Origin: FEN-1219 sp963713355
Lineage (GTDB): Bacteria; Pseudomonadota; Gammaproteobacteria; Steroidobacterales; Rariloculaceae
Direction of reading: 5' to 3'
DNA length: 64,000 bases
Assembly: GCA_963713355.1 (NCBI GenBank)
Contig: CAVQLK010000008.1
Coordinates: 372,001-436,000, forward strand
This document shows positions 1-7,109 of this stretch, piece after piece. Numbering within the stretch: the first letter of the stretch is position 1; each line of letters begins with the position of its first letter. Below the pieces are notes generated by a model. It saw nothing but the letters and a program-made list of their open reading frames with translations. It was not told where the DNA came from and ran no database searches. The translations under genes and the position numbers were made by a program.

Positions 1-288
1 GCGTTCTTCATCAACATCGGGCGCGGCGAGAGCGTAGTCACGGCGGATCTGACCGCGGCGTTGCAAGCGGGCACGATCGGCGGCGCCGGGCTCGACGTCA
101 CGGATCCCGAGCCGCTGCCGCCGCGTCACGCGCTGTGGAGCATGAGCAACGTCGTCATCACGCCGCACATCGCGACGAGCTCGGACTTTCGCAGCGAGCG
201 CACCGTGACGTTGGTCGCGGAGAACGTGCGCCGCTACGTGCGCGGCGACGCGTTGCTGTCCATCGTGGACCTCGCCGCCGGCTACTGA
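1..288 (+). CDS. D-isomer-specific 2-hydroxyacid dehydrogenase, C-terminal part (5' end outside window)
   Basis: Only the last 95 residues are present; the frame is open from base 1. The visible part is the end of the NAD-binding domain and the return to the catalytic domain. It has NIGRGES, a GLDVTDPEPLP segment carrying the active-site Glu of this family, and TPHIAT carrying the catalytic His. Such enzymes reduce 2-keto acids or oxidise 2-hydroxy acids with NAD(P)H in the cytoplasm. The substrate cannot be told from this fragment. The stop overlaps the end of the convergent enolase-superfamily gene by 7 bases. The family assignment is firm, the specific enzyme unknown. Confidence 0.88.
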   Translation, partial: AFFINIGRGESVVTADLTAALQAGTIGGAGLDVTDPEPLPPRHALWSMSNVVITPHIATSSDFRSERTVTLVAENVRRYVRGDALLSIVDLAAGY

Positions 289-1451
289 GGCGCGACGCCC
301 CAGCCGGGCTTCTCGCCGAGCGCGAGCACGCCGTCCTCGACGACCTCGCCGGTCGTGTGGCGCGTCGGCTGCCGCTGGAACGAATACTCGAGCGAGCGCA
401 CGAGCTCGGGATACACGGCCGCAGCGTGCAGGCTCGCCGCCGTCGAGATCGGCCCCGAAGGATTGTGCGGCGAGATTTCGATGCGGCCCGCACCCATTCT
501 CAGCACGTCGAGCAACGGACCGAAGCCGCCGACGTGCTTGACGTCCGGCATGATCACGTCGCACCAGCGGCGCTCCGTGATCTGCGCAAAGCGTTGCCGT
601 CCCCAGAAGAGCTCGCCGCCCGAGATGCGCAGCCCCGTGCGGCGGCGCAGCTCGTCGTAAGCGGGCCCGACCGCGAACGGCTCCTCGATCCAGTCGAGCT
701 TCAAGCGCTCGAGCTCGGGGAGGATCGCGAAGAAGTCGTCAGGCCGGAAGCGCTCGTGGAAGTCGACACGAACCGCGAGCTCCGGGAATTGCTGGCGCAA
801 CAGCGCGAGCGTCGCGAGCCCGGCCGAAGCTTTCTCGACGGCGCGCTCGGCGTTGTCGACGGCTTCGAACGGCGCGCACTTGAACGTCTTGAAGCCTTGC
901 GCGCGAACCTCGCCGACGACGGCGGAGTACTCTTCGGCGCTGCGCGTTCGCAGTGCGCGATTGATCGTCGTATAGAGCGGCAGGCTTTCGATGCTCGTCG
1001 CGTCGCGGAAGAGCTTCCAGACGGGCACCTGCTCGCGCTTCGCGAGCAGGTCGTAGAGCGCTTGGTTGAGTCCCGAGAACGCCGTCGCCGTCACGAGGTC
1101 GGGCGCCAGAGCCGCGATCTCCTGTTCCTTGCGCGCAAGGCCCTCGAGCGACGGCACGAAACCGCGATAGTGTTGCTCGAACAAGGTGGCAGCGACTTGC
1201 CGGCAACGCGCATCGTCGTTGCTGTGCGAGGCTTCGCCGAAGCCTGCAAGCACGCCGTCACCGATCTCGAATATCAGCCAATCGCCCTTGAGGCGCAGGC
1301 TCTCGGCCCAGCCGTCGGGGTCCGGAATCGTGCGAAAGCGCAGCTCGAGCGGCGCTTGCGCGCGCACGATCCACGGTGCGCCGAGTGCCGTGGCTGCCGC
1401 GGCGCCGTGCACGAAAGTCCGCCGCGACAGCAGCGGAGCGGCGCGGCTCAT
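282..1451 (-). CDS. Enolase-superfamily enzyme (mandelate racemase/muconate lactonizing type), exported by Tat
   Basis: This 389-residue protein starts with a twin-arginine leader (SRRTFVHG, residues 9-16, then an Ala-rich stretch), so it is probably exported folded. The barrel carries the acid/base lysine region (K188, K191), the metal ligands D230, E256 and E280, and a D303/K305 segment (MPDVKHVGG) followed by H329 (SPHN). Family members abstract a proton alpha to a carboxylate to dehydrate or racemise sugar acids and related compounds; the substrate is not predictable here. The start codon overlaps the stop of the NHL-repeat gene by four bases (ATGA), so the two are probably translated together. 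A Tat-exported member of this superfamily is less common than cytoplasmic ones. Confidence 0.85.
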   Translation of the reverse strand: MSRAAPLLSRRTFVHGAAAATALGAPWIVRAQAPLELRFRTIPDPDGWAESLRLKGDWLIFEIGDGVLAGFGEASHSNDDARCRQVAATLFEQHYRGFVPSLEGLARKEQEIAALAPDLVTATAFSGLNQALYDLLAKREQVPVWKLFRDATSIESLPLYTTINRALRTRSAEEYSAVVGEVRAQGFKTFKCAPFEAVDNAERAVEKASAGLATLALLRQQFPELAVRVDFHERFRPDDFFAILPELERLKLDWIEEPFAVGPAYDELRRRTGLRISGGELFWGRQRFAQITERRWCDVIMPDVKHVGGFGPLLDVLRMGAGRIEISPHNPSGPISTAASLHAAAVYPELVRSLEYSFQRQPTRHTTGEVVEDGVLALGEKPGWGVAPQ

Positions 1452-2512
1452 GGCCGCACGCGGACGTATTTCTGCAGCCGGCGCGGCCGCGGCTCGCCGC
1501 CATAAATGTTGCCGTCGCGGTCGACGACGGCGAACTCGGCGCCATTGCCCGCGCGCACGCGCGGGTCGCCCCAGGGATAAAGAATGAATTCGTGGACGGC
1601 GCCCGTCGCGGCGTCGCCGATGCGAATACCCATGTCCCAGCCCGGGTTCTCGATGTCGTCGGACTCGGAGTCGGCCACGACGATGCGGTCCATGTGATCG
1701 AAGAAAATACCGCTCGGCCGGCCGAACTGTGTCCAGCTCGCGAGGTGCATGCCGTCCTGGTCGAACAGCTGAACGCGGTTGTTCGCGCGGTCGCCGACGA
1801 ACACGCGGCCGCGCGAGTCGATCGCGATCGCGTGCAGCGCGCGGAATTCGCCGGCCGCTTGCCCCGTGCGGCCCCAGGCTTTGACGAACGTCCCGTCGCC
1901 GCGGAACTTCATTACGCGGTTGTTCGTCGCGGGATCGTGGCCGTCGGCGACGAAGATGTCGCCGTTCGGCGCGACGGCGACGTCGCTCGGCGCGTTGAAG
2001 TGCGAGTTGTCGTTGCCAGGTTGCCCGGGCGTGCCGAGCCGCAGCAGCACTTCGCCGCTCGGGCTGAACTTGACGACCTGGTGGCCGCGACCGCGCCCGG
2101 CCGGGCTCGAGGTGCGCTCGGTAGTCGCCGCGTCCGTGACCCAGACGTTGCCCTGCGGGTCGACCTCGAGCCCATGCGGCCAGATGAACATGCCGCCGCC
2201 GAACATCGTGACGGCATTGCCGTCGGGAGCGAATTTGACGACGACGTCGAGATCGGACTCGAGGCACTCGTAGCCGAAACTCTCGCCGCTCGCGTCGCAG
2301 CGCAGCACGGCCCAGACATGCCGGCCGTCGACGTCGATGTCGACGTCGCCGACGGCGCCGATCTCGCGGCCCCCCGGCAGCTTCGCCCAGTCGTCGACGA
2401 GACGATACGGATTCGGCAGTGGTTGTGCGTACGACGGTGCGGTGGCTGCGATCGCAAGCACGCTCGCGAGCGTCAATCGGAAAGATGCACTGAAGCGATG
2501 TTCGTCGAGCAC
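1448..2512 (-). CDS. Exported NHL-repeat beta-propeller protein (peptidylglycine lyase-like)
   Basis: The protein has about 354 residues from a GTG start chosen because an AGAAGGAG ribosome site lies 7 bases upstream; a longer ORF reaches 2563 without such a site. A signal peptide ends near residue 29 (PSYAQ). The rest consists of NHL-type blades with repeated motifs such as PHGLEVDPQGNVWVTD, APSDVAVAPNGDIFVADG and DSRGRVFVGDRANNRVQLF. It resembles the lyase domain of peptidyl-alpha-hydroxyglycine amidating lyase, which is also an NHL propeller, but many bacterial relatives have no proven activity. It lies directly upstream of the Tat-exported enolase-superfamily enzyme and probably shares its transcript. 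Confidence 0.8.
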   Translation of the reverse strand: MLDEHRFSASFRLTLASVLAIAATAPSYAQPLPNPYRLVDDWAKLPGGREIGAVGDVDIDVDGRHVWAVLRCDASGESFGYECLESDLDVVVKFAPDGNAVTMFGGGMFIWPHGLEVDPQGNVWVTDAATTERTSSPAGRGRGHQVVKFSPSGEVLLRLGTPGQPGNDNSHFNAPSDVAVAPNGDIFVADGHDPATNNRVMKFRGDGTFVKAWGRTGQAAGEFRALHAIAIDSRGRVFVGDRANNRVQLFDQDGMHLASWTQFGRPSGIFFDHMDRIVVADSESDDIENPGWDMGIRIGDAATGAVHEFILYPWGDPRVRAGNGAEFAVVDRDGNIYGGEPRPRRLQKYVRVRP

Positions 2513-2541
2513 GGCGTCTTCTCCTTCTCGCGGCGCGCGCG

Positions 2542-3236
2542 TCAGCCGCGCGGCGCGTGCCACCCGGCCGCGCGTGCCTCGCTCTCGGTGCGGAACCAGC
2601 GCTCGCCTTTGCCCTCGTCGATGACGGTGCTGTCGTACGACGACGAGCCGGGCACGTGATAGATCCGTTCGCCTTCGCCGTTGATGTTGCCTTTGATGTC
2701 ACATCCGCCGCAGCGCGCTTGTGACGCGCGCGCGGCGCCGGCGTCTCGCGCCGATCGTCGCGCCGGTAGCTCTCGGGCGACTCGAATTCGCCGGCCCACA
2801 TGCCGCGGCGAGCGCTGCGCGCCTCGTTCTCTTCGTCCACGTAGTCGTTGCTGTAACGTCGATAGGCCGTCGCGAGCCCGGAGCGCGCCATCTCGGCCGC
2901 GAGGTCCACGGAGCCGCTGCGGCACACCGCAACGGTGCGCCCGTAGGTGTCGACGTCGCGCCGTGTGCAGGTAACGGTGCGGTCACCGATCAAGCTGCGC
3001 AGCTTACGTTCGGCTTCGGTGCCGCAGGCCCATTCGCGGCTGTCGCGCTTGCAAGATTGCCGGCCCTCGGGCGCGTCGACGCCGAATAGGCGTACGCCTG
3101 TGTCGCCGATCTCGAACGAGTCGCCGTCGATGATCTGCGCGCGGCCGGAGAGGCGTTCCTGTGGTACACACGAGCTCGCGGCGCCCAGGCCGACCGCGGC
3201 GGTACTGACCAGCAGCCAGATCGAGTGCGTTTGCAT
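2542..3236 (-). pseudogene. Thermonuclease (SNase)-family nuclease, apparent frameshift
   Basis: From ATG 3236 the protein has a signal sequence and a staphylococcal-nuclease fold domain, seen in VRLFGVDAPEG (active-site Arg and metal Asp) and DTYGRTVAVC (second Arg). After about residue 165 the original frame becomes meaningless. The next frame carries the usual C-terminal extension of these proteins, with CDIKGNIN, IYHVPGSS and GERWFRTESEARAAGW, and stops at 2542. The switch lies in the GC-repeat stretch near 2715-2740 and corresponds to one missing base. The stop is 30 bases before the NHL gene, as expected for an operon. Either a sequencing deletion or real decay; the family call itself is firm. 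Confidence 0.75.
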
Positions 3237-3306
3237 CGTCGCGCAACGATACGCCTCTGACCTTCGCCGCGGTATCCTCAGGCTCCCCGTCACGAGGAGC
3301 GTTCGG

Positions 3307-4434
3307 ATGTCGAGGCATGCGAAAGTCATCGTTGTTGCCGCCGCGATCGCGGCCTGTTCCGACGACGCATCGTTCGCGCAAGCTCCCTTCACGACGACAC
3401 CGGTCGCGGAATTCAACGAGCCATGGGCGATGGCGTTCTTGCCTGACGGACGCTTGCTCGTCACGGAGAAGCGTGGCGCGTTGAAGGTTCACTCGATCGA
3501 GGCCGACCGGACCGGCGAGGTCACCGGCGTGCCGACCGTCGAGTACGGCGGGCAGGGCGGCTTCGGCGACGTCGCGCTGCATCCCCAATTTGCGGCGAAC
3601 GGTCTCGTCTACCTGAGCTTCGCGGAGCCCGGCGAACGCGGCTCGGCTGGGGCTGCCGTCGCGCGGGCGCGGCTGCGTTTGAACGACGCCGGCGGCGGCT
3701 CGCTCGAGAATCTGACCGTGATCTGGCGGCAGGCGCCGAAAGTCGACGGCCGCGGCCATTACGGTCATCGAATCGCATTTGGCCCCGATGGCTTCCTCTA
3801 CTTGAGCTCCGGCGAGCGGCAGAAATTCACGCCCGCGCAGGATCTGCAGCAGAACCTCGGCAAGATCGTGCGGCTCAACGACGACGGCAGCGTTCCGGCC
3901 GACAACCCGTTCGCGGATCGCGGCGGCGTCACGGCGCAGATCTGGTCGCTGGGCCACCGCAATCCGCTCGGGCTCGCGTTCGACGGGCAAGGGCAGCTCT
4001 GGAACGTCGAAATGGGGCCGCAAGGCGGCGACGAGCTGAACCGCGTGCAGCGCGGCGCGAACTACGGCTATCCGACCGTCAGCAACGGCAGCCACTACGG
4101 AGGGGCGGACATTCCGGACCACGACACGCGGCCCGACCTTGCTGCGCCGGCCGTGTGGTGGAGCCCTGTGATCTCGCCGTCGAGCCTCACGTTCTACGAC
4201 GGCAGCGAGTTTCCCGACTGGCAGGGCGATGCATTGATCGGCGGCTTGTCGTCGACGTCGATCGTGCGCATCGAGTTCGCCGCCGACGGCGGTGCACGTG
4301 AAGCGGCTCGCTACCGAATGCCGCAGCGCGTTCGCGCCGTGGAGCAAGGACCCGACGGCGGGCTTTGGGTGCTCGAAGACGGCCGCGGCGGCCGGTTACT
4401 AAGGCTAACGAAAGGCGGGCCGTCGGGCCGCTAA
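3307..4434 (+). CDS. Exported PQQ-dependent sugar (aldose) dehydrogenase family protein
   Basis: This 375-residue protein starts at ATG 3307, 7 bases after GAGGAG, and has a signal peptide (residues 1-25). It is a six-bladed propeller of the soluble glucose/sorbosone dehydrogenase family. Typical landmarks are NEPWAMAFLPDG at 38-49, GQGGFGDVALHP near 82-93, GRGHYGHRIAFGPDGFLY with H151 and H154, SLGHRNPLGLAF at 214-225 and EMGPQGGDELN at 235-245. Known members oxidise aldoses in the periplasm using PQQ and calcium. PQQ dependence is inferred from the family. It is divergent from the nuclease gene with 70 bases between start codons. Two other members of the family occur in this window. Confidence 0.87.
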   Translation: MSRHAKVIVVAAAIAACSDDASFAQAPFTTTPVAEFNEPWAMAFLPDGRLLVTEKRGALKVHSIEADRTGEVTGVPTVEYGGQGGFGDVALHPQFAANGLVYLSFAEPGERGSAGAAVARARLRLNDAGGGSLENLTVIWRQAPKVDGRGHYGHRIAFGPDGFLYLSSGERQKFTPAQDLQQNLGKIVRLNDDGSVPADNPFADRGGVTAQIWSLGHRNPLGLAFDGQGQLWNVEMGPQGGDELNRVQRGANYGYPTVSNGSHYGGADIPDHDTRPDLAAPAVWWSPVISPSSLTFYDGSEFPDWQGDALIGGLSSTSIVRIEFAADGGAREAARYRMPQRVRAVEQGPDGGLWVLEDGRGGRLLRLTKGGPSGR

Positions 4435-4508
4435 CGCTTTGGTGGCATTGCCGGTTTAGAATCACCAGCTAACGGCGAGCGGCGCTGCGTTCACAAGAGG
4501 ATGTCTCG

Positions 4509-5549
4509 ATGTCGCGTTCAATCGGTCTCGTCAGCATGCTCGCCGGCGCGGCACTCGCCGGGTTCGTGGAAATCGCCGCGGCCCATCACAGCCAAGCGGG
4601 AATCTTCGATTCGCGGCAGACGATCGAGGTCACCGGCGTCATCAAGTCGATCTCGTGGCGCAATCCGCACGGGCAGATCCTGCTCGACGTGACGAACCCA
4701 GACGGCACCCATGCGGAGTGGGATGCCGAGACGGCGTCGATCGCTGTGATGCGCAACCGCGGCGCGGAGCCGAGCGCCGTCGTCGTCGGCGATCGCGTGA
4801 CGCTTGCCGGCGCGCCGTCGGTGCGCGGGCGCAACGAGATCCTCACGCGCAGCATGCTGCTTTCGAGCGGCTACGAGTTCACCTTCGGCGGGGCGCAGGC
4901 GCACTTTCCGGAAGGCAAGAGCGGCAGGATCGTCGGCCGTGCGGCGATCGAAGGCGATGTCGCCGCCGCGACGGCAAAGGCCGACGGCATCTTCCGCGTC
5001 TGGTCCACGAACATGAGCGACCCGGCCGCGTTTCCGATGTTCAAGGGCGGGTATCCGTTGACGGCTGCCGGGCGCGCCGGGCTCGCGCAGTGGAACCCCC
5101 GCGACAACTCGCTGCTCAAGTGCGGCACCAAAGGCACGCCGCTGATCATGATCTCGCCGCTGCCGATGGAATTCGTGCGCGACGGCGACAAGATCGTGCT
5201 CAAGCTCGAGGAGTACGACACCGTGCGCACGATTCACATGAGCCCGAGCGCCGCCGCGCCGGCCGAGCATACGCTGTACGGCTTCTCGCGCGGGCGTTTC
5301 GAGGGCAACACGCTCGTCGTCGAGACCGATCACATCGCGGCCGGTTACTTCGATCACGAAGGCACGCCGATGAGCGAAGACATCAAGGTCGTCGAGCGGT
5401 TCACGCCAAACGCGGACTTCACTCGGCTCGACTACACGCTGACCACGACGGATCCTAAGAACTTCGAACGGCCGTTCGATCTCACGCGTTATTACATCTG
5501 GAAGCCCGAGAACATCGTGCACCCGTACGAGTGCCTGGATCGCTTCTGA
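4509..5549 (+). CDS. Exported two-module protein: DUF6152 fused to a GDTLVVET/PDLSGxW-type module
   Basis: The 346-residue protein has a signal peptide ending at about residue 25, directly followed by the HHS motif typical of DUF6152 (residues 26-130: HHSQAGIFD, TGVIKSISWRNPHGQI). After a linker, residues 165-346 match the second exported family found four more times here. Markers are PLPMEFVRDGDKIVL, RGRFEGNTLVVETD, a VVERFTP strand, TTDPKNFERPF and a final HPYECL. Elsewhere in the window the modules are separate neighbouring genes, so this is a natural fusion. Neither module has a known biochemical role. An AGAGG ribosome site lies 7-11 bases before the start. It is monocistronic as far as can be seen. 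Confidence 0.82.
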   Translation: MSRSIGLVSMLAGAALAGFVEIAAAHHSQAGIFDSRQTIEVTGVIKSISWRNPHGQILLDVTNPDGTHAEWDAETASIAVMRNRGAEPSAVVVGDRVTLAGAPSVRGRNEILTRSMLLSSGYEFTFGGAQAHFPEGKSGRIVGRAAIEGDVAAATAKADGIFRVWSTNMSDPAAFPMFKGGYPLTAAGRAGLAQWNPRDNSLLKCGTKGTPLIMISPLPMEFVRDGDKIVLKLEEYDTVRTIHMSPSAAAPAEHTLYGFSRGRFEGNTLVVETDHIAAGYFDHEGTPMSEDIKVVERFTPNADFTRLDYTLTTTDPKNFERPFDLTRYYIWKPENIVHPYECLDRF

Positions 5550-5552
5550 CGC

Positions 5553-5981
5553 TCAGAACGGCAAAACGATCAGCCAGTTCAGCACCGCGAGCACGCTGCC
5601 CATCAGCGTTGCCGCCACGCTGACGGCGGCGCCCCAGCGCGCGAGCTCGGGCCGGTGCTCGATGCAGAACAGCAACGGTAGGCCCGGCAAGATGCCGATC
5701 GTCGCCGCCGAGTGCAGGCACTGCGCGACGCGCGGATAGCGCGTGCTGAACGTCAGGAGCTCGGGATGGGCGAGAACCGCGGCTGCGATCGCGCGCTTGT
5801 TGCCGATCGCCGCCGCTGCCACACGGGTCGCTTCGTCGGCGCACAGACCGGCCGCGAGCGCCGCGTTCTCGAGGTCGGCGTAGTGCTCGGCGAGCTCGAG
5901 AATCGTTCGTTCGACGTAGAGCGGGGCGACGCCGCTTCGAAGCAGCTCGAGTCGCAATGACTCGAACTGTTCGTCAGGCAT
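5553..5981 (-). CDS. Small membrane protein co-transcribed with a PadR regulator
   Basis: This 142-residue protein has a soluble N-terminal half of about 85 residues (helical, rich in Leu, Glu and Ala) and two hydrophobic segments at about 95-112 and 118-140. The gene overlaps the end of the PadR gene by eight bases, a sign of translational coupling. Pairs of a PadR repressor with a small membrane protein of the permease-prefix or DUF1700 type are common, where the partner senses or carries out an envelope function. I do not recognise a named family with certainty. The gene is convergent with the preceding DUF6152 fusion and ends three bases from it. Confidence 0.7.
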   Translation of the reverse strand: MPDEQFESLRLELLRSGVAPLYVERTILELAEHYADLENAALAAGLCADEATRVAAAAIGNKRAIAAAVLAHPELLTFSTRYPRVAQCLHSAATIGILPGLPLLFCIEHRPELARWGAAVSVAATLMGSVLAVLNWLIVLPF

Positions 5982-6324
5982 GTTCGGGATTTCCGTTGGC
6001 GCCGTTGAGCGCGGAGTTGACGCCGGAGCTGACTCGCTTCCACTCGTCGCTCAAGTGCTCGAGGCGCCGTTTGCCTTTCGTCGTGACCGCGTAATAGACG
6101 CGCTCGCGCCCGTTCACGCTCTTGCGGCGCGCTTTGAGAGCGCCGCCCTCCTCGAGCGCGTGCAACACCGGGTAGATCACACCTTCGCCGAAGCCGATGG
6201 CCTCGCGGGTGACGAGACGCATCGCTTTGACGATTTCATAGCCGTACATCTCGCGGCCGCTCAGCATTCTAAGAACGAGCAGCTCCGGCACGCCCGTCAG
6301 GAATGGAGGATTCGTTTGTGCCAT
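5974..6324 (-). CDS. PadR-family transcriptional regulator
   Basis: This 116-residue protein is a complete PadR winged-helix domain. Visible landmarks are LLVLRMLSGREMYGYEIVKAM in pieces, then FGEGVIYPVLHALEEGGAL and RVYYAVTTKGKRRLEHL. PadR proteins are dimeric repressors that bind DNA near their own promoter and respond to phenolics or membrane stress. The downstream gene for a small membrane protein overlaps by eight bases, so the two form an operon and the regulator probably controls both. There are 61 bases between its start and the restored end of the TonB-like gene, which reads in the same direction. Confidence 0.9.
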   Translation of the reverse strand: MAQTNPPFLTGVPELLVLRMLSGREMYGYEIVKAMRLVTREAIGFGEGVIYPVLHALEEGGALKARRKSVNGRERVYYAVTTKGKRRLEHLSDEWKRVSSGVNSALNGANGNPEHA

Positions 6325-6385
6325 AGTCGAAACGATAGACCCATCTTCGTGTACTGGCCAGTCCGATTTGAAATGTGGTTCCGGC

Positions 6386-6990
6386 TCAGTTTTCGAGCTC
6401 GAAACGGAACATCGTTTGCAGCCCGATTCGCTCGACGGCCTCGCCGTTCTCGACGCGCGGGTTGTAGCGCCAGCGCGCGATCGCCTTCAATGCCGCGCCG
6501 TCGAAATGGTGCCGGGCTCCGAGGCGACCACGATGGCGTCGCGCACCGTGCCGATGGCAGTGACCGAAAATTGGACTTGCACCCAGCCTTCCGTACCAGA
6601 AGTCCGCGCGCCCGACGGATAGTCGGGACTCGGTCGGACGATTGGAATGGCGTCGCCATCGACCCCGCGCAACCCGATACCGCGCCGGCCACCAGTCCCC
6701 GTGTCGATCACGAGCGGAGCGAACGGAACGAACCCGAGCCCGCCGCCCGCTTCGCCGACGCCGAGTCTCGGCGGTCCGGGTTCGTAGACCGGCGGCTCGG
6801 GCTCCACCCTCGGCCCGCGAATTGTGACCGGCGGTCGTTCGACGATTTGTGGCGTGAAATCAATCCGCACGACTTCTAGCAGCGGAGGGACATCGAACGG
6901 AACGCTAACGAGCTGAGCAAGGCCGAGAAAGATCGTGGCGGCGAACAGAGCGCCACCGAACGCTGCGAACGGACCTCGTGTGGCGACCAC
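6386..6990 (-). pseudogene. TonB-family (energy transducer C-terminal domain) protein, apparent one-base frameshift
   Basis: From GTG 6990, with AAGGAG seven bases upstream, the protein has one membrane helix (about residues 10-30), a Pro-rich linker and the start of a TonB C-terminal domain (PDYPSGARTSGTEGWVQVQF). At about 6507 the frame runs into a stop at 6487. One extra T in the ATTTCG run would restore IFDGAALKAIARWRYNPRV, then MFRFELEN and a stop at 6386, which is the correct end of a TonB domain. Restored length is 201 residues. TonB links inner-membrane energy to outer-membrane transport. No ExbB or ExbD is nearby, so it may serve another purpose. Deletion in a homopolymer suggests a sequencing error. 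Confidence 0.78.
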
Positions 6991-7037
6991 GATTCCGCTC
7001 CTTCATGTAACCAACACACGAAAATGAGCACGATTCG

Positions 7038-7066
7038 ACCGTACCTCCCAGTTAGAGGTATGTCAA
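7038..7066 (-). promoter_or_regulatory. Candidate sigma-70-type promoter and operator for the TonB-like gene
   Basis: On the minus strand TTGACA (7061-7066) is followed after 17 bases by TACGGT (7038-7043). A perfect 6-base inverted repeat, TACCTC/GAGGTA (7042-7047 and 7055-7060), fills the spacer. A wider 9-base inverted pair, TCGACCGTA (7035-7043) and TACGGTCGA (7096-7104), frames the area. The start codon of the TonB-like gene lies about 48 bases downstream of the -10. The -35 is perfect, the -10 weak, which fits an activator-dependent promoter. Inferred only from sequence. Confidence 0.45.
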
Positions 7067-7109
7067 CCTAGAACGGGGAGGTATGACGCAGTTCGTACGG
7101 TCGAGTGCG

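Noticed and set aside
282..3464. A 1060-residue open frame on the minus strand
   Set aside because: It strings together the enolase-superfamily gene, an antisense-like stretch over the NHL gene in the wrong frame, and the nuclease. The real genes have their own starts at 1451, 2512 and 3236.
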